Shown here piece after piece: positions 1 to 7,148 of a DNA stretch of 14,832 bases. Below the pieces are notes generated by a model. It worked only from the letters and a program-made list of their open reading frames with translations. It searched no databases and was not told the DNA's origin. Made by a program: the position numbers and the translations under genes. Numbering within the stretch: position 1 is the first letter of the stretch; each line of letters begins with the position of its first letter. Origin of the DNA: CAVOBC01 sp963693635 (GTDB lineage Bacteria > Pseudomonadota > Gammaproteobacteria > Pseudomonadales > Azotimanducaceae); contig CAVOBC010000087.1 in the NCBI GenBank assembly GCA_963693635.1, positions 1-14,832 on the forward strand, in the 5' to 3' direction.

Positions 1-20
1 GTGCGCACGGGTCGATGCGA

Positions 21-26
21 TATACT
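21..26 (+). promoter_or_regulatory. Possible -10 element of yqgE
   Basis: TATACT matches the sigma-70 -10 consensus in five of six bases and ends 6 bases before the yqgE ATG at 33, so transcription would begin at or very near the start codon. The -35 region falls outside the window, so this cannot be tested here. Confidence 0.3.
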
Positions 27-32
27 CGCGGC

Positions 33-590
33 ATGTCAGATTCCTCCTATCGCAGCCAGTTTCTTATCGCACTTCCAACGCTCGGCGGCGACTACTTCTC
101 TGATGCTGTCATCCTGCTGATCGACCACACCGACGAGGGCGCCTTCGGGTTGGTGGTCAACAAGCCGACCGACATCGCAAGTAACGATCTGCTGGACGGC
201 AACGACGCACGCGACTTTCCGGTAATGAGCGGCGGTCCGGTGTCACCGGGCCGATTGTTTTTCATACACGAGCCGAGTATCGATGAGTCCTCCTACGAGG
301 CCATGATGACAGTGACGGACGGCGTCTGTCTGACAACCTCTGCCGACCTTATTGCGGAACTCGAACAAGGCGTCGGGCCGGACAAGATCATGGCCCTGCT
401 GGGCTACGCTGGCTGGGGCGCCGGGCAGTTAGAACAAGAAATGGCGGATGACGTATGGCTGATGGCACCGGCCTCGGCGAACGTCGTCTTCGACGTGCCT
501 TGCGATGATCGACCACTGTCGGCGGCGCGAAATCTCGGTATCGATCTCAACCTGCTGCTGCACACGCAATCGGACAGCCAGTCATCCTGA
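33..590 (+). CDS. yqgE: YqgE/AlgH family protein (UPF0301, DUF179)
   Basis: 185-residue cytosolic protein of the UPF0301 family, called AlgH in Pseudomonas. The biochemical role is not settled. Family signs seen are the N-terminal FLIALPTL segment, then GAFGLVVNKP near residues 36-45, a SGGPVSPGRLFFIH segment and the C-terminal GYAGWGAGQLEQE stretch. Full length for the family. I chose the ATG at 33 over the in-frame ATG at 15 because homologues place only a few residues before FLIA(M/L)P. No Shine-Dalgarno is visible before position 33, and a TATACT hexamer lies 6 bases upstream of the ATG. The gene precedes ruvX by 28 bp on the same strand, the usual yqgE-yqgF pairing, so the two are probably co-transcribed. 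Family assignment is firm; function is not. Confidence 0.93.
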   Translation: MSDSSYRSQFLIALPTLGGDYFSDAVILLIDHTDEGAFGLVVNKPTDIASNDLLDGNDARDFPVMSGGPVSPGRLFFIHEPSIDESSYEAMMTVTDGVCLTTSADLIAELEQGVGPDKIMALLGYAGWGAGQLEQEMADDVWLMAPASANVVFDVPCDDRPLSAARNLGIDLNLLLHTQSDSQSS

Positions 591-618
591 TTCGCCAGTT
601 CGCAGCCGACACACCTCG

Positions 619-1080
619 ATGACAACAACGAACGCCCTGCCCGACGGGCTGTTGATGGGCTTTGACTTCGGTACCCAGAGAATCGGTCTTGCGGTGGGTC
701 AGCGCGTCACGCGAACCGCATCGGCCATCGCCATTCTCAAGGCGCGGGACGGTGTCCCGGACTGGGACGAGCTTGAAACGCTGATCACGAACTGGAATCC
801 AGTCGGTTTCATTGTTGGTGACCCACTCAATATGGATGGCACCGAAAGCGAGATGAGCGTGCGCGCAAGGCGCTTTGCCCGGCGTCTTGCCGGTCGATTC
901 GACCGGCCCGCCGCCATGATGGATGAGCGGCTTTCAAGCTTCGAGGCACGCGACGATGCCAAGGACGGGCCGCGACCGCGTGGCCCGGTCGACGCGGTCG
1001 CCGCCCGGTTGATCCTTGAGTCTTACCTCAACGCCGAAATGTCGATGCCGCCATCAGGCGGCGACAATTCAAACGGGTGA
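619..1080 (+). CDS. ruvX: Putative pre-16S rRNA nuclease / Holliday junction resolvase-like RuvX (YqgF)
   Basis: 153-residue RNase H-fold protein of the YqgF family. In E. coli it is linked to 5'-end maturation of 16S rRNA, and the family was first described as a Holliday junction resolvase homologue. Visible motifs are the first acidic strand FDFGTQRIGLAVG (15-27, D16), VGDPLNMDGTESEMS (66-80), MDERLSSFEA (101-110, catalytic acidic residue region) and DAVAARLIL (125-133, last acidic residue D125). The reading frame stays open upstream to 505, but that stretch overlaps yqgE and has no family similarity, so the ATG at 619 is the likely start. It has no strong ribosome binding site. It lies 28 bp after yqgE and converges with pilU, 65 bp away. 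Confidence 0.94.
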   Translation: MTTTNALPDGLLMGFDFGTQRIGLAVGQRVTRTASAIAILKARDGVPDWDELETLITNWNPVGFIVGDPLNMDGTESEMSVRARRFARRLAGRFDRPAAMMDERLSSFEARDDAKDGPRPRGPVDAVAARLILESYLNAEMSMPPSGGDNSNG

Positions 1081-1145
1081 CCGAGGGGCGCGTGTTTACC
1101 CAACCGTGCTTTGCCCAACGAGGCAGGCAACTTCTAACGGTCCAG

Positions 1146-2279
1146 CTAGCGGACGCCGATATCGTCCTCATTGGTCTCCAGCGAGAGTCCCTGCACACCG
1201 GATTCTTCTTCATCGCCGCCCTGGAGTTTGATCATCAACCTGAGATCGTTGGCAGAGTCTGCCGACGCGAGGGCATCCTTGTACGTAATCTCCCCCGCCT
1301 TGAAGAGCGTGTAGAGCGCCTGGTCAAAGGTCTGCATCCCAACCTCTGAGCCCTTGGTCATGATCTCTTTGATGTTGTGAACATCGCCCTTGCGAATATT
1401 GTCGGCAACGAGGGGCGTGTTGAGCAGCACCTCAATCGCGGCGCGACGCCCCGTGCCATCCGGCGTTGGAATGAGCTGTTGCGCGACCATCCCCCTGAGG
1501 TTGAGAGACAAATCCATCCACACCTGGTCGTGTCGGTCGGCGGGGAAGAAATTGATCACGCGGTCAAGTGCCTGGTTTGCATTGTTTGCGTGCAGCGTTG
1601 CCAGACAAAGATGGCCTGTCTCCGCAAACGCAAGACCGTAGTCCATCGTTTCCCGGCTGCGAATCTCGCCAATCATGATGACGTCCGGTGCCTGGCGCAG
1701 CGTATTTTTAAGCGCGACCTCAAAACTTGGCGTGTCAACGCCCACCTCACGCTGCGTCACCATGCAGCCCCTGTGCTCATGAATAAATTCGATGGGATCT
1801 TCGATCGTGATGATGTGCCCCCGCGATTCCTCGTTGCGGTATCCGATCATCGCGGCAAGTGACGTAGACTTGCCGGTTCCCGTCGCGCCGACAAAGATGA
1901 CCAGCCCACGTTTGGTCATCGCGAGTTCTTTGACGATCGCGGGCAATTGCAGATCATCAAGGGTCGGGATCTCCGTCTCGATTCGCCGCAAGACCATGCC
2001 TGCAAAGTTGCGTTGATAAAACGCGCTGATCCGGAACCGTCCGGCAACGGGTGAATGGATGGCGAAATTGCACTCGCGTTCTGCCTCGAACTCGTGCACC
2101 TGTGGTTCGGTCATCGTACCGTGGACCATTTCCCGCGCCTGCTCCGCCGTGAGCGCAGTCTTGCTCATCGGCATCATGCGCCCGTTGACTTTGATCGACG
2201 GCGGCAAGCCCGCCGTGACAAAGAGGTCTGACGCCCCCTGATCAACCACCACCTTCAGCAACTTATCGAAATCAATCAT
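1146..2279 (-). CDS. pilU: Type IV pilus retraction ATPase PilU
   Basis: 377-residue hexameric ATPase of the PilT/GspE family, cytoplasmic, acting at the base of the type IV pilus. PilU assists PilT-driven pilus retraction (twitching motility, DNA uptake). Walker A GATGTGKST is at 131-139, the Asp box IEDPIEF around 159-165, Walker B with the catalytic Glu, IMIGEIR, at 201-207, and the His box ATLHANNA at 227-234. I call it PilU rather than PilT from the longer acidic C-terminal tail (GGDEEES and onwards), the GATGTGKS form of the P-loop, and the lack of PilT's AIRNLIR motif, where TPLVADNIRKGD stands instead. It starts 34 bp after the pilT stop, so the pair form a pilT-pilU operon. The start has only a weak GGAC-like ribosome site. 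Confidence 0.95.
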   Translation of the reverse strand: MIDFDKLLKVVVDQGASDLFVTAGLPPSIKVNGRMMPMSKTALTAEQAREMVHGTMTEPQVHEFEAERECNFAIHSPVAGRFRISAFYQRNFAGMVLRRIETEIPTLDDLQLPAIVKELAMTKRGLVIFVGATGTGKSTSLAAMIGYRNEESRGHIITIEDPIEFIHEHRGCMVTQREVGVDTPSFEVALKNTLRQAPDVIMIGEIRSRETMDYGLAFAETGHLCLATLHANNANQALDRVINFFPADRHDQVWMDLSLNLRGMVAQQLIPTPDGTGRRAAIEVLLNTPLVADNIRKGDVHNIKEIMTKGSEVGMQTFDQALYTLFKAGEITYKDALASADSANDLRLMIKLQGGDEEESGVQGLSLETNEDDIGVR

Positions 2280-2313
2280 TGCTAGTCCGTTTCGTTGCCG
2301 GGATCACCCATGG

Positions 2314-3351
2314 CTACTTGAAGTCGGCCGGCATCTTCGCTTTCTCTGCCGCGGCTTCCCTGCTGATCATGTTTTTCTCAAGGAGGTCTTTCAATGCCTG
2401 ATCCAGCGTCTTCATGCCAATCTGACCACCCGTCTGTATGGCCGAGTACATCTGCGCGACCTTGTCCTCGCGGATGAGATTACGGATGGCGGGCGTACAC
2501 AACATGATCTCGTGTGCCGCCACACGGCCGCCGCCAATCTTTTTCAATAGGGTTTGCGAGATCACCGCTGCCAGTGACTCCGACAGCATCGACCGGACCA
2601 TGGACTTCTCAGAAGCCGGAAAGACGTCGATGACCCGGTCGATGGTCTTGGCGGCGGATGACGTGTGCAGGGTGCCGAACACCACGTGCCCGGTTTCGGC
2701 CGCCTCCAAGGCAAGCTTGATGGTCTCAAGGTCGCGCATCTCGCCCACCAGAATGATGTCGGGGTCTTCCCGCAGCGCCGAGCGCAGTGCTTCGTTAAAG
2801 CCAAGTGTGTCGCGATGGACCTCGCGCTGATTAACGAGGCACTTCTTAGCCTCGTGCACAAACTCGATGGGATCTTCAACCGTCAGGATATGCTCATAAC
2901 GATTGTCGTTGATGTAGTCCATCATCGCCGCGAGCGTCGTGCTCTTGCCGGACCCCGTGGGGCCAGTGACTGTAATCAGCCCCCGCGGCGTCTCTGAAAT
3001 CTGACGGAAGATCTCGCCCATCCCGAGGTCATCCATCGTCAGAACCTTCGACGGAATCGTCCGGAATACGCCGCCCGCGCCGCGATTCTGGTTGAACGCG
3101 TTCACCCGGAAGCGAGCGACTCCCGGCACCTCGAACGAGAAGTCGGCCTCCAGGAATTCTTCAAAGTCCTTGCGTTGTTTGTCGTTCATGATCTCGTAGA
3201 TGAGGGAGTGAACTTCCTTGTGGTCAAGCGCTGGCAGATTGATACGACGAATGTCACCGTCTACCCGGATCATCGGCGGCAGGCCAGCGGACAGATGCAG
3301 ATCCGAAGCGCCCTGTTTTTCGCTGAAAGCCAGAAGTTCTGTGATATCCAT
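2314..3351 (-). CDS. pilT: Type IV pilus twitching motility ATPase PilT
   Basis: 345-residue retraction motor that powers depolymerisation of the type IV pilus; hexameric, at the inner-membrane base of the machine. Walker A GPTGSGKSTT is at 130-139, the Asp box VEDPIEF around 158-164, Walker B DIILVGEMRD at 198-207, the His box GTLHTSSA at 226-233, and the PilT-specific AIRNLIRE at 288-295, which is needed for retraction in studied homologues. Length matches the family (about 344). An in-frame ATG at 3393 would add 14 residues, but homologues begin exactly at MDITELL, so I use 3351. The Shine-Dalgarno is poor. Divergent from yggS, as in Pseudomonas, and followed by pilU. Confidence 0.97.
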   Translation of the reverse strand: MDITELLAFSEKQGASDLHLSAGLPPMIRVDGDIRRINLPALDHKEVHSLIYEIMNDKQRKDFEEFLEADFSFEVPGVARFRVNAFNQNRGAGGVFRTIPSKVLTMDDLGMGEIFRQISETPRGLITVTGPTGSGKSTTLAAMMDYINDNRYEHILTVEDPIEFVHEAKKCLVNQREVHRDTLGFNEALRSALREDPDIILVGEMRDLETIKLALEAAETGHVVFGTLHTSSAAKTIDRVIDVFPASEKSMVRSMLSESLAAVISQTLLKKIGGGRVAAHEIMLCTPAIRNLIREDKVAQMYSAIQTGGQIGMKTLDQALKDLLEKNMISREAAAEKAKMPADFK

Positions 3352-3523
3352 AAGAATACGGTCCAGGCAGGGAACAGGATTGCCGACAAACAATTGCCAA
3401 CTAATAGTATTATCGAACGCATAGCGAAACCAGCACCGTCAACCCTGCCCACGCAGGCCGTCAATCGCGCCCAACCACCCACCCACCCACTGTCAATCCC
3501 CCACCCACCCGCCGGGAGGACGC
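3352..3523. promoter_or_regulatory. pilT-yggS divergent promoter region
   Basis: The 172-bp spacer contains an AT-rich core unlike the surrounding GC-rich sequence. TTGCC(G/A)AC occurs twice, 14 bp apart (3380-3387 and 3394-3401), next to an 11-bp dyad TAATA-G-TATTA (3402-3412) that offers -10-like hexamers in both directions. Further right is a run of C-tracts (3470-3510), then the yggS ribosome site GGAGG (3515-3519). Confidence 0.45.
3470..3510 (-). other. G-quadruplex-prone tract
   Basis: Seven tracts of three or more C on the plus strand within 41 bp (3470, 3478, 3482, 3486, 3498, 3504, 3508), most separated by a single A. The minus strand therefore carries seven G-tracts with mostly one-base loops, well within the usual G-quadruplex rule. 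The G-rich strand is the template for yggS. Confidence 0.6.
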
Positions 3524-4267
3524 ATGACGCAACTGCCTGACACATCTGATCCGCTGATCACCCAGATAGCAGGCCGGATCAACGACGTGGCACGTAACAT
3601 TGATGCGCTCTGTAACCGCTACAGCCGACCACGCGACGCCGTACGCATCATCGGCGTCAGTAAGACGAAACCGGCCGCCGCGATCGCGGCGGCCGCCGCC
3701 GCCGGCATCGCTGACATCGGCGAGAATTACCTCCAGGAAGCCCACCAGAAGATTGAGACCCTCGCGAGCGAGCGCATCAACTGGCACTTTATTGGTCGCA
3801 TTCAGTCCAACAAAACGAGGGAAATCGCCGGCCTCTTTGACTGGGTGCATACGGTCGCATCAGCAAAGGTCGCACGACGGTTGAACGACCAACGTCCTGA
3901 TGGCCAGGCGCCACTCCGTATCTGCCTGCAGGTCAACGTCAGCGACGATCCGGCGAAAGCCGGCGTGCAGCCCGGGGGTCTGGGGCACCTCATCGAGGCG
4001 GTGTTGCCGCTCGCAAACCTCCAACTGCGGGGCTTGATGACGATGCCGACCGCCGCAACGACACTCGCCGCGCAGCGCGCGCCTTTTCGCGAACTGGCCG
4101 AACTGCTGGCGCGCCACCGGGACTCGTTTGGCCTTCCCCGATTCACTGAACTGTCCATGGGCATGTCCAGCGATTTAGAGGCAGCGGTCGCCGAGGGCGC
4201 GACGCTGGTGCGCATCGGCACCGCTATTTTCGGTCCGCGTGAGGTGCAGGACGCCGAAACGACTTAG
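3524..4267 (+). CDS. yggS: PLP homeostasis protein (YggS/PROSC/PLPBP family)
   Basis: 247-residue fold-type III PLP-binding protein, cytosolic. The family buffers pyridoxal 5'-phosphate and affects amino acid and vitamin B6 homeostasis; it has no known catalytic activity. The PLP lysine is probably K47 in VSKTKP. Other signatures are IGENYLQEA (65-73), WHFIGRIQSNK (87-97), LMTMP (171-175), and LSMGMSSDLEAAV with the phosphate-binding RIGTAIFG (230-237). An alanine-rich stretch follows the lysine (51-60) and is encoded by a long perfect palindrome. GGAGG at 3515-3519 is 4 bases before the ATG, a close but good ribosome site. The gene is divergent from pilT and followed by proC 76 bp later, the classic yggS-proC pairing. 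Confidence 0.96.
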   Translation: MTQLPDTSDPLITQIAGRINDVARNIDALCNRYSRPRDAVRIIGVSKTKPAAAIAAAAAAGIADIGENYLQEAHQKIETLASERINWHFIGRIQSNKTREIAGLFDWVHTVASAKVARRLNDQRPDGQAPLRICLQVNVSDDPAKAGVQPGGLGHLIEAVLPLANLQLRGLMTMPTAATTLAAQRAPFRELAELLARHRDSFGLPRFTELSMGMSSDLEAAVAEGATLVRIGTAIFGPREVQDAETT

Positions 4268-4287
4268 CCAAGAATGATAAATCCAGA

Positions 4288-4311
4288 CGCCAATGAAGTG
4301 TTACATTGGCG
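4288..4311. promoter_or_regulatory. Perfect dyad upstream of proC
   Basis: CGCCAATG (4288-4295) and CATTGGCG (4304-4311) form a perfect 8-bp inverted repeat with an 8-base spacer. No T-tract follows, so it is not a typical terminator. It lies 20 bp after the yggS stop and 32 bp before the proC start. It could be an operator (half-sites 16 bp centre to centre) or an mRNA hairpin. Confidence 0.5.
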
Positions 4312-4343
4312 CGCTTTCAGTTTCTGCAAACGAAGGATTTTCA

Positions 4344-5138
4344 ATGAAGATTGCGTTCCTCGGCGCCGGCAATATTGCCTTTGCGCTGGTTTCCGGACTG
4401 GTAGAGGAGTCCGGCCCGGATGGCCTGGTCGCCGCAGACCCTGACCCTGCCCAGGGCGTCCGTTTCACCGCCATCGGGGTTGACACGACCGATGACAACC
4501 GGACTGCGGCCGACACCGCCGACATCATCGTCATTTCAGTCAAACCCAACATCGTGTACACGGTGTTGGCCGAGATCGCGCCGGTTGTTCGCGACCAACT
4601 GATCATCTCGGTTGCTGCCGGCGTCCCGCTTGGCCAGTTGTCCGCGGCATTGCCCGGCACCGCCGCCATCGTCCGCTGCATGCCCAACACGCCGGCGCTA
4701 GTGCAGACCGGTATGACGGTCCTTTGCCCTAACGGCGCAGTTTCGAGCGATGCCCGGCGCGCTGCCGACCGCATACTAGGCGCGGTCGGCAGCGTGCTCT
4801 GGGTGGATGACGAGGCCATGATGGATGCGGTCACAGCGGTCTCGGGTAGTGGGCCCGCATACTTCTTTTTGTTGATGGAAGCCATGATTGCGAGCGGCGA
4901 ACGCCTCGGATTGCCGGCGGACGTGAGTCGCACCCTCGTCGCGCAAACCGCGCTCGGGGCGGCAACAATGGTCAGCACCGGCAGCGATGATCCGGGGGTG
5001 CTGCGCCAACGCGTGACGTCGCCGGGTGGCACGACCGAAGCTGCGATCAACCGTTTTCTCCAAGCAGACTACCCTGCCCTCGTTGATGCCGCTCTCACAG
5101 CGGCGCGGGACAGGTCGATTGAACTCGCGGGCGGCTAG
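4344..5138 (+). CDS. proC: Pyrroline-5-carboxylate reductase
   Basis: 264-residue NAD(P)H-dependent enzyme that reduces 1-pyrroline-5-carboxylate to L-proline, the last step of proline synthesis, in the cytosol. The Rossmann nucleotide-binding loop FLGAGNIA is at 5-12, RCMPNTPA at 111-118, SGSGPAYFF at 167-175, and the substrate-site signature RQRVTSPGGTTEAAI at 221-235. Length is normal. An in-frame ATG at 4293 lies inside an inverted repeat; the ATG at 4344 matches the family N-terminus and has GAAGGA at 4332-4337 as ribosome site. It follows yggS by 76 bp, a spacer that holds the dyad at 4288-4311, so expression may be partly independent of yggS. Confidence 0.96.
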   Translation: MKIAFLGAGNIAFALVSGLVEESGPDGLVAADPDPAQGVRFTAIGVDTTDDNRTAADTADIIVISVKPNIVYTVLAEIAPVVRDQLIISVAAGVPLGQLSAALPGTAAIVRCMPNTPALVQTGMTVLCPNGAVSSDARRAADRILGAVGSVLWVDDEAMMDAVTAVSGSGPAYFFLLMEAMIASGERLGLPADVSRTLVAQTALGAATMVSTGSDDPGVLRQRVTSPGGTTEAAINRFLQADYPALVDAALTAARDRSIELAGG

Positions 5139-5242
5139 CCGCTCCACTTAATCGGGCGGCCTCGATCGGTCGCGCGTCGATCCGGCCGTTTGCTGAGGCA
5201 ATTGATCGGTACTCACTCGATCCGGACCGGCGCTGACCGGGC

Positions 5243-5248
5243 TATAAT
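5243..5248 (+). promoter_or_regulatory. -10 element of yggT
   Basis: Perfect TATAAT, 25 bp before the yggT ATG, leaving a short leader that includes the GGAG ribosome site. No good -35 is seen at 16-18 bp; TTGATC at 5202 is too far upstream. It may be activator-dependent. Confidence 0.5.
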
Positions 5249-5273
5249 GAGCATTCAAATGGAGTGTCGACGA

Positions 5274-5864
5274 ATGACGCAAAACCTTCCAGCGGCAGGC
5301 ATCTATCTCGTACAGGCGTTTTTCGGCCTGTACGTCTATCTGATCATGACTCGCTTCCTGATGCAGATCGCGCGCACGGATTACTACAACCCGATCTGCC
5401 AGGCCATCGTCAAGATCACCGACCCAGGGATCAAGAGGGTACGGACTTTCGTGCCGACCCTCTACGGCATCGACTTTGCGACCCTGCTGGTCGCCCTCGT
5501 CATACAGACCGTAGCACTCATGTTGATCATGTTGATTGCCGGCAGACCCTTCTTTGATCCGTACTACATCGCGTGGGCGCTGCTCGGCCTCGCCTCGATC
5601 GTTCTGACCATCTACTTTCTTGCGATGCTCGTCGTCTTTATCGCGAGCTGGCTCGCGCCAGATGGGGGTCATCCAGCACTCAGTCTGGTCAACCAACTCA
5701 CTGAGCCGTTGCGCGCCCCGGTGCGCCGGTTGGTCCCGCCGATGGGCGGTCTGGATCTGTCTTTCCTCTTTGTCATCGTTGCTTTGCACCTGGTGGACCT
5801 CCTGGTCATCGACCAGATCCGGCAGGTCCTCGGCATGTCCAGCGGACTCGTTTACGGACTTTGA
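5274..5864 (+). CDS. yggT: YggT family integral membrane protein
   Basis: 196-residue inner-membrane protein with two YGGT repeats. The first repeat holds RFLMQIARTDYYNPICQ and the second SWLAPDGGHPALSLVNQL followed by EPLRAPVRRLVPP, the typical 'NP ... P' pattern. Hydrophobic segments lie at about 8-30, 66-90, 97-126 and 161-180. The exact role is unknown; members have been linked to osmotic tolerance and, in other lineages, to cell or plastid division. An upstream in-frame ATG at 5190 exists, but the ATG at 5274 has GGAG at 5261-5264 and a TATAAT hexamer at 5243-5248, and gives the family's usual N-terminus. It is 135 bp after proC on the same strand. Confidence 0.93.
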   Translation: MTQNLPAAGIYLVQAFFGLYVYLIMTRFLMQIARTDYYNPICQAIVKITDPGIKRVRTFVPTLYGIDFATLLVALVIQTVALMLIMLIAGRPFFDPYYIAWALLGLASIVLTIYFLAMLVVFIASWLAPDGGHPALSLVNQLTEPLRAPVRRLVPPMGGLDLSFLFVIVALHLVDLLVIDQIRQVLGMSSGLVYGL

Positions 5865-5895
5865 ACCGCTCGTGGCGGAACTAGCTGGTTCTTGT

Positions 5896-5925
5896 CCCAA
5901 AATTGTCATCCCGACAATTCCTGGG
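5896..5925. repeat. Hairpin after yggT
   Basis: AATTGTC (5901-5907) and GACAATT (5913-5919) form a perfect 7-bp stem with a 5-base loop, extended by CCCA/TGGG across a small internal loop. It is 32 bp after the yggT stop, without a following T-tract. A perfect 10-bp palindrome GTTTGCAAAC follows at 5931-5940. It may be a weak terminator or a binding site. Confidence 0.5.
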
Positions 5926-5955
5926 CGTCGGTTTGCAAACAAACCTCGCATGTTT

Positions 5956-6010
5956 TTGCAGAAAAGAGACTTGCAGAAGAGAGGCCTGCAGAAAAGAGGC
6001 CTGCAGAAAA
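5956..6010. repeat. 15-bp minisatellite upstream of the DUF4426 gene
   Basis: Three 15-bp units (5956-5970, 5971-5985, 5986-6000) with consensus YTGCAGAARAGAGRC plus a 10-base partial fourth unit. Copies differ at one or two bases. It ends 40 bp before the DUF4426 start. Confidence 0.85.
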
Positions 6011-6050
6011 TGGCGGCGCATCCATGCACCGCACTAACTAATCACCGGCT

Positions 6051-6473
6051 ATGAGGATCATCGCGAAGATCACCGGGTGCCTGGCGATCTTCCTGTTGGC
6101 GACCGAAGTTACTGGCGGCGAAGAAAAGTTCGGCGATGTCATCGTACACTTTGCGTCGGTGCCAAGCCTGCTGATACCCGCAGACGTTGCCGAGGCCCAC
6201 GGTATCGTCCGGTCTCGCAACCGGATCGTCACAAACGTCGCCGTTCACCATCACGGCGGCGCGGTCGCTGCGAGCGTCAATGGGCTCGCCACCAATCTGC
6301 TACACCAGCAAATTCAGCTCGAGTTTGCGGAGGTGCGGGAGGGCAAGGCCATCTACTATGTCGCCAGCAACGTAATCGCCCAATCTGAGCGGCTGTCCAT
6401 CGAACTTTATGTGACCCCCCAGCCAACTGGCGAGGCGCTGGTGGTGCGTTATCACCGCAGATTCCTGGAATAG
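6051..6473 (+). CDS. DUF4426 family exported protein
   Basis: 140-residue protein of the DUF4426 family, known from the Pseudomonas neighbour of rdgB; function unknown. Residues 1-22 look like a Sec signal peptide (basic MRIIAK start, hydrophobic core, short small residues before EEKFGD), so it is probably periplasmic. Family signs are KFGDVIVHFASVPSLLIP, then AEAHGIVRSRNRIVTNVAV, a beta-rich middle and a C-terminal YHRRFLE. The ribosome site is weak. It lies 186 bp after yggT and 87 bp before rdgB. In Pseudomonas metX and metW precede this gene; here they are absent and the spacer holds tandem repeats. Confidence 0.85.
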   Translation: MRIIAKITGCLAIFLLATEVTGGEEKFGDVIVHFASVPSLLIPADVAEAHGIVRSRNRIVTNVAVHHHGGAVAASVNGLATNLLHQQIQLEFAEVREGKAIYYVASNVIAQSERLSIELYVTPQPTGEALVVRYHRRFLE

Positions 6474-6560
6474 GACCACGCGCATGCTCAGCCACCAACG
6501 CTTTCTCCGCTGCGCTCATCAAAAGCCGCCCATCCAGCGCCAGGCCAGGCACGCGCGAGC

Positions 6561-7148
6561 ATGAGCACACGCGGGCGCATCGTCATCGCCAGTAACAACG
6601 CCCACAAGGTAACGGAGTTGCAGGCGATGCTGACCCGCTTCAATCTGGTGACACAAGCCGAACTCGGCGTTACCGACGCCGAGGAGACCGGCACAACGTT
6701 CGTGGAGAACGCGATCATCAAGGCCCGCCACGCGGCAGCGGTGACAGGCCTTGCAGCAATTGCGGATGACTCCGGGCTCAGCGTGCCCGCGCTTGGTGGA
6801 GCCCCAGGGGTCTACTCCGCCCGCTTCGCGGGCGCCAACGCGACCGACGCCGACAACAACCACAAGTTACTCGCCAAGATCGCGCGATTCGGCGACGACA
6901 AGCTGGGGGCTCGCTTTCACTGCGTCATCGCGTTCATGCAAAGCGCCGGAGACCCGACGCCGCTTATCGCCCACGGCACGCTGGACGGCCGCCTTGTCCG
7001 CGAGGCTCGCGGCTCCAACGGCTTTGGCTATGATCCCCACTTCCTGGTGCCCGATCAGAATCTGACGCTTGCCGAGATGGGGGCTGACGCCAAGAACCGC
7101 ATCAGCCACCGCGCCGGTGCCCTCGCCCGATTGAAGCAAATGCTATGA
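6561..7148 (+). CDS. rdgB: XTP/dITP diphosphatase (non-canonical purine NTP pyrophosphatase, RdgB/HAM1)
   Basis: 195-residue enzyme that hydrolyses dITP, ITP and XTP to the monophosphate plus pyrophosphate, keeping deaminated purines out of DNA and RNA. Motifs are SNNAHKVTEL (11-20, substrate lysine K16), TFVENAIIKA (46-55, Mg-binding Glu), ADDSGLSV (68-75, catalytic Asp D70 by homology), the GAPGVYSARFAG loop, GSNGFGYDP (151-159) and KNRISHRA (178-185). Full length for the family. Its stop overlaps the hemW start by 4 bases (ATGA), so the two are translationally coupled, as often seen in gammaproteobacteria. The start has no clear Shine-Dalgarno, only a weak GCGAG. Confidence 0.96.
   Translation: MSTRGRIVIASNNAHKVTELQAMLTRFNLVTQAELGVTDAEETGTTFVENAIIKARHAAAVTGLAAIADDSGLSVPALGGAPGVYSARFAGANATDADNNHKLLAKIARFGDDKLGARFHCVIAFMQSAGDPTPLIAHGTLDGRLVREARGSNGFGYDPHFLVPDQNLTLAEMGADAKNRISHRAGALARLKQML

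Noticed and set aside
1111..1130. TTGCC/GGCAA inverted repeat between ruvX and pilU
   Set aside because: 5-bp stem with a 10-base loop and no T-tract; not convincing as a terminator.
4301..5050. 249-codon open frame on the minus strand within proC
   Set aside because: Ser/Thr/Ala-rich shadow of a well-supported proC with complete motifs.
5148..6029. Long open frame (293 codons) on the minus strand opposite yggT
   Set aside because: The translation is highly charged and low in hydrophobic structure, with Cys-rich repeats that come from the 15-bp minisatellite. yggT on the other strand has clear family motifs.
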